A stretch of 12,286 bases of DNA from CAYSCW01 sp964449165 (GCA_964449165.1 CAYVAT010000064.1:1-12286); one strand, 5' to 3'; counted from the stretch's first letter, positions 1 through 7,970 are shown. The notes: generated by a model from the letters alone, not told the origin. Made by a program: numbers and translations.

Positions 1-10
1 CTAAGTTATA

Positions 11-40
11 AGTTTTTTAGCGAAAAACTCCTGAGTTTTT
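11..40 (+). other. Two mutually exclusive AT-rich stem-loops upstream of the operon
   Basis: Three 7-base arms lie in a row: AGTTTTT at 11-17, AAAAACT at 23-29 and AGTTTTT at 34-40. The middle arm can pair with either outer arm, so two alternative hairpins are possible, with loops of 5 and 4 bases. They sit 38 bases before the start of the first gene. They could be the tail of a terminator for a gene left of the window, or a leader switch. The stems are A/U-rich and weak, so chance is a real alternative. Confidence 0.25.
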
Positions 41-77
41 ATAAATCTTTCCAATCCATACCAGAAGGAGAAGGAGC

Positions 78-1280
78 TTGAAACCCCAAATCGTGCTCAG
101 TATGGAGCAGGCTTTGACCATGACTTACGCAACGCTTCGATTTGTCCATCTGGGCTGGCGAGTTATCAAATTGGAGTCGACACCGGTGCCAGGGCAAAAA
201 TCCAAGGGTGATCCTAACCGTTACATCGGAAGGCCGGTTGCCGGCGAGGACAGGCACAGCTACTTCGTCTCCCCCAACATTGGAAAGCAGGCTATCTCTA
301 TTAATCTCAAGAAGGAAGAAGGACGGCGGCTGCTCAAGCGTCTGATAAAAGAGCTACAGGTGGATGTATTCTGTACCAACACACTGCCGGCAAGACATAA
401 ACGGCTGGGAATCGAGTATGAAACACTCCGTCAGGTGAAAAAAGACCTTGTCTGGTGCTGCATCTCCGCCTTAGGATTGAAACACCCCGATGTGCCGGGA
501 TACGATCCTGTTCTGCAAGCTCTTTGTGGCTATATGGATCTCACCGGCTATCCCGATGGGCCGCCTCTTCAATGCGGACCGCCTCTGGTGGATCTTAAGG
601 CAGGGGATGAAGCTTTTATCCAGATTTTTATGGCACTGATGGAGCGGAATGAGTCAGGTGAAGGGAAAAAAATCGATATCTCCATGGCTCAAGCGGCTGT
701 TTCCTGGCTTCATACTTTCCTTCCCATGCTCGATATGGGCAGTCCTCCCTCTGAACTCAAACGTTCCGGCAACGAACACCGTCAGTTCTTTCCGGTCAAT
801 GCCTACCGGACGAGGGATGGATTCATCTATATGGCCATCGGAAGCGATGCCCAATGGAAAAGATTCACCAAGACAACCCTGTTTTCTTCTCTCGATCAAG
901 AGCGATTTGCCACCAATGAAGGACGCCGCAAGGACAAAGTGGAGCTTCACCGTTCCATCGAAACCCTCACTCAGGAGCACCTATCCAGCGAGGTCGCCGC
1001 AGCTCTGGTTGAGGCTGGAATCCCCCACTCCCCTATCACTCCTATAGAAGAAGTCCCAGATCTGCCTTTTGTCTCTACTGCTGCTCTGAAAACGACTTCC
1101 CCTGACGGTCGGATGGTACGGCTGCCTCCTCCTGCAATCTCGACACCGTATCTTGAAAAAATAAACGGAATCCTTCCCTTTGCTCCGGCCTATGGGGAGT
1201 ATACCGACGCAATCCTCGAAGAGGTGGGTCTTAAGCCCTCTGAGATCGCTTCTCTCAGGGAACGGGAAATAGTGGCATGA
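78..1280 (+). CDS. CaiB/BaiF family (class III) CoA transferase
   Basis: This 400-aa protein is probably a cytoplasmic class III CoA transferase, moving CoA between a carboxylic acid and an acyl-CoA through an aspartyl-CoA intermediate. The N-terminus has the family block (SMEQAL... then GWRVIKLES at about 26-34, and GDPNR at 44-48). PGYDPVLQALCGYMDLTG at 140-157 leads to VDLKAG, where D172 sits at the position of the catalytic Asp of formyl-CoA transferase. The length is normal for the family (about 400). The start is a TTG, chosen because AGAAGGAG at 63-70 gives a strong ribosome binding site seven bases upstream. In-frame ATGs at 102 and 120 would cut into the family block. The usual LADLGA segment reads FVHLGW, a divergent version. 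It is the first gene of a four-gene operon; its stop overlaps the next start by ATGA. The family is clear, the substrate unknown. Confidence 0.9.
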   Translation: MKPQIVLSMEQALTMTYATLRFVHLGWRVIKLESTPVPGQKSKGDPNRYIGRPVAGEDRHSYFVSPNIGKQAISINLKKEEGRRLLKRLIKELQVDVFCTNTLPARHKRLGIEYETLRQVKKDLVWCCISALGLKHPDVPGYDPVLQALCGYMDLTGYPDGPPLQCGPPLVDLKAGDEAFIQIFMALMERNESGEGKKIDISMAQAAVSWLHTFLPMLDMGSPPSELKRSGNEHRQFFPVNAYRTRDGFIYMAIGSDAQWKRFTKTTLFSSLDQERFATNEGRRKDKVELHRSIETLTQEHLSSEVAAALVEAGIPHSPITPIEEVPDLPFVSTAALKTTSPDGRMVRLPPPAISTPYLEKINGILPFAPAYGEYTDAILEEVGLKPSEIASLREREIVA

Positions 1281-2131
1281 TACGCTTCGAATACTACAAG
1301 CCGAAATCTCTAGATGAAGTTTGGGAGCTAAAAGAAAAAATACCGGATGCCCGATTCATTGCCGGAGGAACAGATGTGATGGTGGAGATTCGAAACGGAG
1401 ATATCAGTCCCTCCGCCCTGCTCTCTCTCCGATCCATTCCCGGACTTGACAACATCGAAGTCAGTGAAACGACGCGCATAGGAGCCCTAACCACCATCGG
1501 GGATTTGATCCATCATCCAGCAATCGCAGATAAATTCCCTATCCTTGTGGAAGCGGCAAAGGAACTGGGAAGTCCCCAGATCCGCAATGTCGCCACCGTC
1601 GGAGGAAATCTGTGCAACTGTTCCCCATGTGCAGACATGGTTCCGCCTCTGCTTGTCCTGGATGCGAGAGTGCGGCTCCAAGGCAGCCGAGGAAGCCGGA
1701 TTATTCCACTCGAGGAATTGTTCGTAGGACCTGGCGAATCATGCCTTTCTCCCCATGAGATCCTGACAGATATCCTGCTGGAACCTCCCCACCATAGTGC
1801 CAAAACCATCTATTTGAAAAAAGGACGTATGAAGATGGATTTAGCAGTGGCGAGCGTGGCTTTGCTTGTCGAGGTGGAGGGAGAGAGTTGTCAGAAGGCA
1901 CGCATCGCCGCTGGATCGGTAGCCCCGGTTCCCCTCCGTCTTAAAAAAGTGGAGGCGCTTATCGAAAAGTCCACTCTCACCAGGAGTCTCATCTCTCAGG
2001 CTCAAAAGCTGGCTGCAGAAAGTGTCGTTCCCATCACAGACATCCGGGCAAGTGAAGATTATCGACGGGAAATCATGGGAATATTAGTGAAACGGGCACT
2101 GGAAAAGATTCTGGAACGAAACTCGGCATGA
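1277..2131 (+). CDS. FAD-binding subunit of a xanthine dehydrogenase-family molybdenum hydroxylase
   Basis: At 284 aa this is the medium (flavin) subunit of a three-subunit molybdenum hydroxylase (CoxM / XdhB / HcrB type). It carries electrons from the 2Fe-2S subunit to the outside acceptor. The two FAD pyrophosphate-binding motifs are present: IAGGTD at 28-33 and ATVGGN at 106-111. The C-terminal part (from about 180) fits the CO dehydrogenase flavoprotein C-terminal domain. After TVGGN the chain reads NLCNCSPCAD, giving cysteines at 113, 115 and 118 where relatives more often have ASPxAD. The 40-residue 4Fe-4S insert known from 4-hydroxybenzoyl-CoA reductase beta subunits is not present. 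The ATG at 1277 overlaps the CoA transferase stop by ATGA, and the end overlaps the next start the same way, which points to translational coupling. Confidence 0.95.
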   Translation: MIRFEYYKPKSLDEVWELKEKIPDARFIAGGTDVMVEIRNGDISPSALLSLRSIPGLDNIEVSETTRIGALTTIGDLIHHPAIADKFPILVEAAKELGSPQIRNVATVGGNLCNCSPCADMVPPLLVLDARVRLQGSRGSRIIPLEELFVGPGESCLSPHEILTDILLEPPHHSAKTIYLKKGRMKMDLAVASVALLVEVEGESCQKARIAAGSVAPVPLRLKKVEALIEKSTLTRSLISQAQKLAAESVVPITDIRASEDYRREIMGILVKRALEKILERNSA

Positions 2132-2607
2132 AAACGAAAATCTCATTTATCCTCAACGGCTCAGAAGTTACTCTCGACGTTGAAGGCCATCACAGGCTCA
2201 TCGATGTCCTGCGCGGACCCCTGGGTTTAACCGGAACAAAGGAAGGTTGTGGAGAGGGAGAGTGCGGAGCTTGTACGGTTATTGTTGACGGCCGGGCCAT
2301 AAACTCCTGTCTCTACCCAGCCCTTGAAGTTGAGGGAAAGAGTGTGACAACCATCGAAGGTCTAAGAGGGCCAGGAAACAAGCTGTCCGCGCTGCAACAG
2401 GCATTCGTCGATCATGGAGCCATTCAATGCGGGTTCTGCACGCCGGGCATGATCATGGCAGCCAAAGCCCTTCTTGATTCCAATCCTCATCCATCCGAAG
2501 AGGAAATCCGCGAGGCGCTCACGGGGAATCTCTGCCGCTGTACTGGCTATGTGCAAATCATCGAAGCGGTTAAAAAGGCAGCAGCCTTCAAAAAGAGGAA
2601 ATCATGA
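2128..2607 (+). CDS. 2Fe-2S subunit of a xanthine dehydrogenase-family molybdenum hydroxylase
   Basis: This 159-aa protein is the small subunit with two 2Fe-2S clusters, linking the molybdenum site to FAD (CoxS / XdhC-type / HcrC family). The N-terminal plant-ferredoxin-like domain has C41, C46, C49 and C61 (GCGEGECGACTV). The C-terminal helical domain has C101 and C104 (QCGFCTPGM) and C136 and C138 (NLCRCTGY). All eight cluster ligands are present, so it should be functional. Length is typical (about 155-170). Start and stop both overlap the neighbours by ATGA. A basic tail (KKRKS) follows the last helix. The family assignment is secure; as in all members it does not tell the substrate. Confidence 0.97.
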   Translation: MKTKISFILNGSEVTLDVEGHHRLIDVLRGPLGLTGTKEGCGEGECGACTVIVDGRAINSCLYPALEVEGKSVTTIEGLRGPGNKLSALQQAFVDHGAIQCGFCTPGMIMAAKALLDSNPHPSEEEIREALTGNLCRCTGYVQIIEAVKKAAAFKKRKS

Positions 2608-4994
2608 CCCATTTCCGCTACATAGGAAAAGAGGCCCCGCGGCCAGATGGGCCCGATAAAGCTGCAGGAAAAGCCCTTTACATCCATGACCTCCAGCGTC
2701 CGGGTATGCTCTACGGAAAGATCAAGTTCAGTGATCACCCTCATGCCCAGATCAAGCACATCGACATAAAAAAGGCTGAACAGCTGGTTGGTGTCAGGGC
2801 TGTGATCACGGCTGACAACACTCCCCAAATCCGGTTCGGCTTCTTGCGGGACAATCAAGCGCTGAAGAAAGGAAAAGTCCGCCAGTACCGGGATGAAGTC
2901 GCTGCGGTGGCAGCCATTGATCCTGATATTGCTGAAGAGGCTGCAGATTTAATCCGGGTTGAGTACGAACCCCTACCGAGTGTGTTCTCCCCTTATGAAG
3001 CGATGAGCAAAGAAGCACCGCTCATTCATGAGATGGATGCTCAGGGCCGGCCCAGGAAGGACAATATTCTTCCCTTCCGATTCCACCATGATTCTGGCGA
3101 CCTGGATAAAGGAAAGAAGGCGGCGCGGTATATGGCAGAGGGGGAGTACTCAACTCAACTCGTCCAGCAATGCTGTATGGGAACCGCTGGATGTATCGCA
3201 GAGTTCGACATGAGCAACAACCTCACCATCTGGGCCAAGACCCAGATTCCATTTTTAGCCCAGCGTGATTTCAACCGGGCTCTTCAAGATATGGGGTTGA
3301 GCGGCAAGAATACACGGGTGATCGTGCCCACTCTTGGAGGAGGATTCGGAACAGGACTGGATACCCATGCCTATGAGTACATCGCTATCCTTCTGGCGTT
3401 TAAGACAGGTCGTCCGGTTAAGATTGTCTACACCCGAAAGGAAGAGTTTGCTAACCTTTCTCCCAGACAATCATCCATCACCCGAATCGTCCAAGGCTGT
3501 GATTCAAACGGCAGGCTCACCTTCCGGCAGATCGATGTACTCCAAGATAATGGAGCCTATACTTCATGGGGAGCTACCTACCCCTCGGTAATGATGATGC
3601 CGGCCACCTCTCTTTATCGCGTTTCAAATATCTCCTTTAACACTCGCCTGGTCTACACAAATAACACCTTCTGCCAGGCTATGCGCGGCTACGGCAATCC
3701 TGAGAACACCTGGGCTCTGGAAAGTAACATGGATGAACTGGCCACAGAAGCAGGTATTGATCCCTATGAATTCCGGATGTTGAACCGCAATCAGCCTAAC
3801 GAAACAACCCCCATGGGATTGAAAGTCAGCACCTGCGGCCTCAAAGAATGCCTGGAAACCGTGGCTCGAAAGCTCGACTGGAAGAAAAAACACAAAAAGG
3901 GAAATCATCGCGGAGTCGGGATGGCGTCTTTGATCCATGTTGGTGGAGGCGCACGCATATACCGGTCGGATGGCAGCGGTCTGATTTTGAAGTTGGATGA
4001 CTTCGGAAATATCAATGTTTTTCATGGTGGTGTTGAAATGGGGCAAGGGCTCCATTCTGTACTCACTTCGGCCATTGCCGAAGCTTTGGGAGTTCGTCCC
4101 GAAAAAATCATCATCAATCCTTTGGATACTGCCACCTGTCCCTGGGATGTGGGAACCCATGCCAGCCGTGGTGCGTTCATGGCTTGCAATGCAGCCATCC
4201 TCGCAGCCAATAAGCTGAGAGAAAGGATTTTCAAGCTGGCGGAAAAGTTCTTTCCTTCAGAAGTGGAAAAGAATCTCAAGAAATTCAAGGAGAAAAATCC
4301 AGGCTACAAGCCTCCGGAGTTCGATTACATGAAAGGGGCCAATCGCAATCGCTTCGATCTTCAAGATGGATTTATCTTCATAAAAGATGGACCTCGTGAG
4401 CCCTGGCTCCGTCTGGATCTGGGGAGGTTGCTACGAGCTATCCATTTTAAGAGCCAAGGCCAGATGCTGACCACAGAAGTCTTCTACGACCCGCCCAACC
4501 AACTCCCAGACTTTGATAAGGGCGTCGGTAATATCTCCGCCACCTATGCCTTTGGATCCCAGGGTGCAGAGGTGGAAGTGGATACTGAGACCGGTGAAGT
4601 TAAGATTTGCCGCCTGGTTGCTGCCCATGATGTGGGCAGGGTTCTTAATCCTCAGGCTCTTAAAGGCCAGATGTACGGGGCGATTGCCCAAGGCGTAGGC
4701 TACGCTCTTTATGAAAATCTCCAATCCCATGAGGGCCGAATCCTGAATCCAACTTTCCGCGACTACAAGATTCCCAGGATCCATGAGATGAAGTTTCCCA
4801 TAGATCTTGAGTTTATAGAGACCGATGATAGCTTCGGGCCCTTCGGAGCCAAGGGAGTTGCTGAGCCCGGCTTAGTCCCCACAGCTCCTGCTATCGCCAA
4901 TGCCATCTACGATGCTGTGGGCATCCGGGTCCGAGATCTTCCCATCACTCCAGAAAAAGTCCTGTCAGCCTTGAAGAAACTCAAGGAGTCATGA
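2604..4994 (+). CDS. Molybdopterin-binding (large) subunit of a xanthine dehydrogenase-family hydroxylase
   Basis: This 796-aa protein is the catalytic subunit, with an N-terminal a/b hammerhead domain (about 15-130) and molybdopterin-cytosine/guanine-dinucleotide-binding domains after it. Motifs in order are: GGGFG at 245-249; AMRGYG at 359-364, with the family Arg at 361; GVEMGQG at 476-482; and GAKGVAEPG near 749-757, where E754 matches the general base Glu of xanthine dehydrogenase. The glycine loop reads GGGFGTGLD rather than the usual GGGFGGK. The segment QQCCMGTAGCIAEF at 188-201 lacks the Glu often found there. These differences suggest a divergent substrate class, perhaps nearer 4-hydroxybenzoyl-CoA reductase-like enzymes than xanthine oxidase, but that is only inference. 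The start overlaps the 2Fe-2S subunit by ATGA. No maturation gene (XdhC/CoxI type) is visible next to it. Confidence 0.95.
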   Translation: MTHFRYIGKEAPRPDGPDKAAGKALYIHDLQRPGMLYGKIKFSDHPHAQIKHIDIKKAEQLVGVRAVITADNTPQIRFGFLRDNQALKKGKVRQYRDEVAAVAAIDPDIAEEAADLIRVEYEPLPSVFSPYEAMSKEAPLIHEMDAQGRPRKDNILPFRFHHDSGDLDKGKKAARYMAEGEYSTQLVQQCCMGTAGCIAEFDMSNNLTIWAKTQIPFLAQRDFNRALQDMGLSGKNTRVIVPTLGGGFGTGLDTHAYEYIAILLAFKTGRPVKIVYTRKEEFANLSPRQSSITRIVQGCDSNGRLTFRQIDVLQDNGAYTSWGATYPSVMMMPATSLYRVSNISFNTRLVYTNNTFCQAMRGYGNPENTWALESNMDELATEAGIDPYEFRMLNRNQPNETTPMGLKVSTCGLKECLETVARKLDWKKKHKKGNHRGVGMASLIHVGGGARIYRSDGSGLILKLDDFGNINVFHGGVEMGQGLHSVLTSAIAEALGVRPEKIIINPLDTATCPWDVGTHASRGAFMACNAAILAANKLRERIFKLAEKFFPSEVEKNLKKFKEKNPGYKPPEFDYMKGANRNRFDLQDGFIFIKDGPREPWLRLDLGRLLRAIHFKSQGQMLTTEVFYDPPNQLPDFDKGVGNISATYAFGSQGAEVEVDTETGEVKICRLVAAHDVGRVLNPQALKGQMYGAIAQGVGYALYENLQSHEGRILNPTFRDYKIPRIHEMKFPIDLEFIETDDSFGPFGAKGVAEPGLVPTAPAIANAIYDAVGIRVRDLPITPEKVLSALKKLKES

Positions 4995-5185
4995 TCTCAC
5001 GCCCACTTTCAGCACCACCGAAGCTGCGGTGTCGCCTGCCGCGCAGCCATCGAAAACAAGAGGAGCCGTTTGTACCATCAAAGGGCTGGGCTGAGATGAT
5101 TCGTAAGGTATATAAGACAGATCCGCTGCTTTGTCGTTTATTTCTGAGAGCCTTCCTCCCTGCTTCTTGCTTATTCAAGGGCTGA
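4991..5185 (+). CDS. Possible remnant of a fifth operon gene running into repeat copy 1
   Basis: A 64-codon frame starts with an ATG that overlaps the stop of the molybdopterin subunit by ATGA, the same arrangement as the other junctions of this operon. A GGAG lies only two bases before it, closer than usual. The first 20 or so residues (MISRPLSAPPKLRCRLPRSH) lie outside the repeat; the rest is read from repeat copy 1. The product resembles nothing I recognise and has no domain features. It may be the stump of a former operon gene cut off by the repeat, or a chance frame. Between 5016 and 5047 there are short GC-rich inverted repeats (CACCG/CGGTG and GCTGCG/CGCAGC) that could instead be part of a transcription end, although no T-run follows. 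Confidence 0.25.
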   Translation: MISRPLSAPPKLRCRLPRSHRKQEEPFVPSKGWAEMIRKVYKTDPLLCRLFLRAFLPASCLFKG

Positions 5186-5356
5186 GTCTCTCTCAAACGG
5201 GATGGTTTGGAAATTTTGGCTGATTTGTATCTTTTTTCTAGTTGCTGATCTGGTTGTTTTGGGCGTGATAATCTTATTTCAGGATGTTAGAGGATGGAAA
5301 TCATGAAAAATAGTGAGGTATTTGGATCAAAGACAAAAACGAATTTCCTATATTTA
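5050..5356 (+). repeat. Dispersed direct repeat, copy 1 (left-truncated, internal deletion)
   Basis: This is the first of three same-strand copies of one element (the others at 7971-8377 and from 11890). Matching starts at TCGAAAACAAGAGGAGCCG, so the leftmost ~75-80 bases present in copies 2 and 3 are missing. Between the shared GGTATAT (5107) and the peptide start (5202) it is 29 bases shorter than copy 3. From 5150 onward it matches closely and without gaps to about 5356, ten bases before the stop codon of kinase 1. It contains the intact 34-codon membrane-peptide ORF and the start of the MKNSE ORF. No terminal inverted repeats or obvious target duplications were found. Confidence 0.9.
5202..5306 (+). 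CDS. 34-aa single-span membrane peptide, copy 1
   Basis: ATG at 5202, TGA at 5304-5306. The peptide begins MVWKFW, then has a hydrophobic stretch of about 20 residues (LICIFFLVADLVVLG and onward to ILF), and ends QDVRGWKS. One acidic residue, D16, lies in the middle of the span. Trp residues at 3, 6 and 32 flank the span as in interfacial belts. All three repeat copies keep this frame with no indel. Most codon differences from copy 3 are silent or conservative (K4/R, F5/Y, F12/L). There is no clear ribosome binding site; ACGGG touches the ATG. The stop overlaps the start of the MKNSE frame. Family unknown. It could be a real small membrane protein, a type I toxin-like peptide, or the C-terminal remnant of a longer protein. 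Confidence 0.5.
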   Translation: MVWKFWLICIFFLVADLVVLGVIILFQDVRGWKS

Positions 5357-5416
5357 AGAGAAGCCGCTAGTAGGGTCTGCGTGTCGGCCGGCTTCTTGAC
5401 GAAATCTTTTCCCTGA
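5303..5416 (+). pseudogene. Truncated start of the MKNSE ORF, copy 1
   Basis: The ATG overlaps the stop of the 34-aa peptide (ATGA) and is preceded by AGAGGA with an eight-base spacer, a good ribosome binding site. The first 18 codons (MKNSEVFGSKTKTNFLYL) match copies 2 and 3, with mainly silent changes. Homology then stops, and the frame runs by chance into the antisense of the kinase 1 3' end, ending at codon 37. It therefore looks like the 5' stub of a longer gene, or a short leader that ends with the repeat. Function unknown. Confidence 0.4.
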
Positions 5417-7490
5417 CTTTCTCGTATAGGAAGGCGGCCTGGATGTAGCGGTCTGCGGCAGCCTGGTATTCCTTTTTCTTCGAGTGGCGATTGGCCTGCT
5501 CTTCCTCTTCCTGCCCATTTTCGTAGAACCAGGATGCGTCCTCCGGAATTCCGGATATATTGATATCGGCCCTTATTCCTGTGACATAGTTTTGCAGGAT
5601 TTCGACACAACGGGTGTCTTCCCCTCCCTGGGTGCTGAAGGTGAAGATTTTCTCAATGATGCGGTACAGGGTTTCGGCCCCAGAGAAATTGCCCTTATCA
5701 TAGGCCTCGTCGGCATCCTTTTCCTTTTCCGTCGCCAGCCGGAATAACAGGTTCTGCCTGACGGATGCGTTCCTGGTCAGGGCATGAATCCTGGCCTGCC
5801 CCATCGAGAACTTGGCTCGATCCGCCCCTTCTTTCTCCCTGACTACCTCGAGAAGCTTCCTCATCTCGGTCTGGGTTTCTTCGTAACTTTTTTGGGCTTC
5901 CTCTTCCTTCCCCTCTTCCTGCAATTTTTGCCCTTCTCTCAATTTGTATTTGATTTGGTCGATCGTCTCTCGGGAAGAGCCTTCAGCGGGGAGCTGCTCC
6001 CGGAGGGAATCCAAGAAATCATCGATGCCCTTGATATCATCCTTATCTAAATACTTCATAGCCTGGGGGCTCAAGGTGGCGAATACCCTCCATAGATACT
6101 GCGCCTCCGTGCTGAATTTAGACGGATCCAGCACTTTCTCCATATATTTGGGCAGCAAACGTCTGATATCAGGCGAGGTGACGATCTGTCCTATTATTCC
6201 CCGGGATTTAGTTTCGCTTTCTTTCTGTTCCTCTTCGCCCGGCTCCTTTTTTTTCTCTCCTGGAACACCCACCAGGGCGGCGCTGTCTTTTTGCGCTCCG
6301 GTGAGATTCTCCCCCTTTTTGGATGGAGAGGATGCAGCCGGGCTTGGCGGCTCTGGAATCGTTTGATAGCTGGTCCCTCTTTGTCCTTTGGGGAAAACCT
6401 GCCACATCAAAACGGCCGCGATAACGAGCACCAGCAGAGCGGCAGCCGGGATAAGAAATTTTTTCATTTTGAAGGTGACGGTTATCTCTTTGGAGGTTTG
6501 AGGTTTCACCGGTGGGATAATTTTTTCGGTAGTGGGCAGGCCTTCCTGGATATTCTTCAGATCGGCGAGGAGATCTTCGGCGCTCTGGTATCGTCTCTCT
6601 TTTTCTTTTTCCAGACATTCAAGGATCACCCCGCTGAGTTTTTCTGGTACTTGGATGTTTAGCTCTCTGGGGTCGGGAGGGGGTTGGCTCTTGTGCTTCA
6701 TTGCGATGCTCAAGGGCGTTTTTCCCCCGAAGGGCAGCCTTCCGGTGACCATCTCGAAAAGAATCACTCCCAGAGCGTAGATGTCTGACCGCTGGTCCAC
6801 ACCTTCAAGTTCAGCCTGCTCAGGGGACATGTAGTCCGGAGTTCCGATAAGGACACCTTGGGTGGTCATCCCGTCGCCTTCGAGAAAACGGGCGATCCCG
6901 AAGTCCATGATCCGCGTGTTTCCCTCGGAGTCAATCATGATGTTCTGGGGTTTGAGGTCCCGGTGGATAATGCCTATGTGGTGAGCCTCGGCCAGTCCTT
7001 CGCAGATTTGGCTGGCGATGGAGACGGCCTTACCGACCGTCAGCTGTCCCGATCGCTTGATAAACCTTTTCAAATCCTCACCCGGCACGTACTCCATGGT
7101 GATGAAGCGAAAAGGGCCTTCCTCTCCCAGGTCGTACATGCGGCACACGTGTCTGTGGGATATTTTCCTGGCCAGCCTCAATTCGGTGTTGAAGCGCTCG
7201 ATGGCCTTCTCGTCGCTGCTGATTTCCGGCCGGATAAGCTTAAGGGCCACGACCTCCTTTATCTTTCTGTCGTATACTTTATAGACCCGCCCCATGCCGC
7301 CTTTTCCCAGCTCCTCGATGACCTCGTACCTTCCGGCAAAAGTGGTGCCCCTCTCCAGCTCCGAGGAAGGCAGTTGGAGGATTTTGGTGACAGAGATGGA
7401 AAGATCTTCCTTGCTCGGAAGCGGAGTGGCGCACTTCCGGCAGAAACGACTGTCAGGCGGATTGTCTGTCAGACATTCGGGACACTTCAT
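5367..7490 (-). CDS. Transmembrane Ser/Thr protein kinase with N-terminal zinc ribbon (kinase 1)
   Basis: This is a 707-aa Hanks-type kinase. A zinc ribbon comes first (C3, C6, C17, C20: MKCPEC...FCRKC). The kinase domain spans about 54-312: glycine loop GKGGMG at 62-67, K84 in VALKLI, HRDLKPQN at 176-183, intact DFG at 196-198, SPE at 222-224 and D236 in RSDIYALG. All catalytic residues are present, so it should be active. A juxtamembrane basic stretch precedes one membrane span (about 345-363). A Pro/Lys/Glu-rich linker and a charged helical region follow, with TPR-like helix pairs (for example near 635-655 and 675-697). The membrane span suggests that the C-terminal half lies outside the cytoplasm, perhaps as a sensor. 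The ATG is supported by AGGT about ten bases upstream and by the zinc ribbon starting right at it. It converges on the operon, and repeat copy 1 abuts its 3' end. Confidence 0.95.
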   Translation of the reverse strand: MKCPECLTDNPPDSRFCRKCATPLPSKEDLSISVTKILQLPSSELERGTTFAGRYEVIEELGKGGMGRVYKVYDRKIKEVVALKLIRPEISSDEKAIERFNTELRLARKISHRHVCRMYDLGEEGPFRFITMEYVPGEDLKRFIKRSGQLTVGKAVSIASQICEGLAEAHHIGIIHRDLKPQNIMIDSEGNTRIMDFGIARFLEGDGMTTQGVLIGTPDYMSPEQAELEGVDQRSDIYALGVILFEMVTGRLPFGGKTPLSIAMKHKSQPPPDPRELNIQVPEKLSGVILECLEKEKERRYQSAEDLLADLKNIQEGLPTTEKIIPPVKPQTSKEITVTFKMKKFLIPAAALLVLVIAAVLMWQVFPKGQRGTSYQTIPEPPSPAASSPSKKGENLTGAQKDSAALVGVPGEKKKEPGEEEQKESETKSRGIIGQIVTSPDIRRLLPKYMEKVLDPSKFSTEAQYLWRVFATLSPQAMKYLDKDDIKGIDDFLDSLREQLPAEGSSRETIDQIKYKLREGQKLQEEGKEEEAQKSYEETQTEMRKLLEVVREKEGADRAKFSMGQARIHALTRNASVRQNLLFRLATEKEKDADEAYDKGNFSGAETLYRIIEKIFTFSTQGGEDTRCVEILQNYVTGIRADINISGIPEDASWFYENGQEEEEQANRHSKKKEYQAAADRYIQAAFLYEKVREKISSRSRPTRRPY

Positions 7491-7970
7491 CTTATATGAC
7501 CTGTTAAGTTACTCTACTCTCTTTATTAGACAAATAAGAATGGAAACTCTTCCCTCATAGGATTTCTAACACAACCTCTATTTCCTGTCAAATGGGTTCA
7601 ATAACAGGCTCGACAACGGCTTTAGCTGATTTTTGGATCACTGATCCTGTGGTCAGGAGAGCTTTTTTCGCAATTTTCCTTCAAAAGGGGAGCAGATAAA
7701 ATTAATCGAGCGGGTGTTTGGCATCTTGTAAGATAGATTGATTATGACTTTGTTAAAGAATGATGGCATCCTGCCTCTTTCGAAAGATTCGAAAATCCTT
7801 GTGGCAGTTCCTAAATCAAATGATACGGAAAGCCTTTCAGGAGGCTGGACTGGGTACCCCCAACCTGGGAAGAAACTGTTACTTGGGGAGTAGTCTGTCC
7901 ACTGGAAATAAAATAGGGGTGGGTGGGAACAGTAATCCAATTCTGTAATATGAGATGGATAATTATCTAA
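7491..7970. other. 480-base gap upstream of kinase 1; no gene recognised
   Basis: Apart from the probable kinase 1 promoter at 7563-7591, nothing firm is seen. A 6-bp inverted repeat, GGATCA-C-TGATCC, lies at 7635-7647. It is followed by TCCTG/CAGGA around a TGGT loop and then by a T6 run (about 7670), which might act as a weak plus-strand terminator. The reading frames here are low-complexity in character and lack ribosome binding sites or recognisable motifs. Confidence 0.4.
7563..7591 (-). promoter_or_regulatory. Candidate sigma70-type promoter for kinase 1
   Basis: Read on the minus strand there is a perfect -35 TTGACA (7591-7586), a 17-base spacer, and an extended -10 TGT-TAGAAA (the hexamer at 7568-7563 matches TATAAT at 4 of 6). 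Transcription would start near 7556, giving a leader of about 65 bases before the kinase 1 ATG at 7490. Confidence 0.45.

Noticed and set aside
3624..4160. 178-codon minus-strand open frame inside the molybdenum subunit gene
   Set aside because: It lies wholly inside a conserved catalytic gene, with no ribosome binding site or domain support.
6858..7499. 213-codon plus-strand open frame opposite kinase 1
   Set aside because: It is the antisense of the well-supported kinase domain, has no recognisable motifs, and reflects the GC-rich codon pattern of the real gene.
7635..7675. Intrinsic terminator at GGATCACTGATCC / TCCTG-CAGGA followed by T6
   Set aside because: The stems are short, the T-run is separated from the stem, and no plus-strand gene ends here. 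Mentioned only as a possibility in the gap entry.
7653..7940. 95-codon minus-strand frame in the gap upstream of kinase 1
   Set aside because: TTG start, no convincing ribosome binding site, composition unlike the neighbouring proteins, no motif. Treated as chance.
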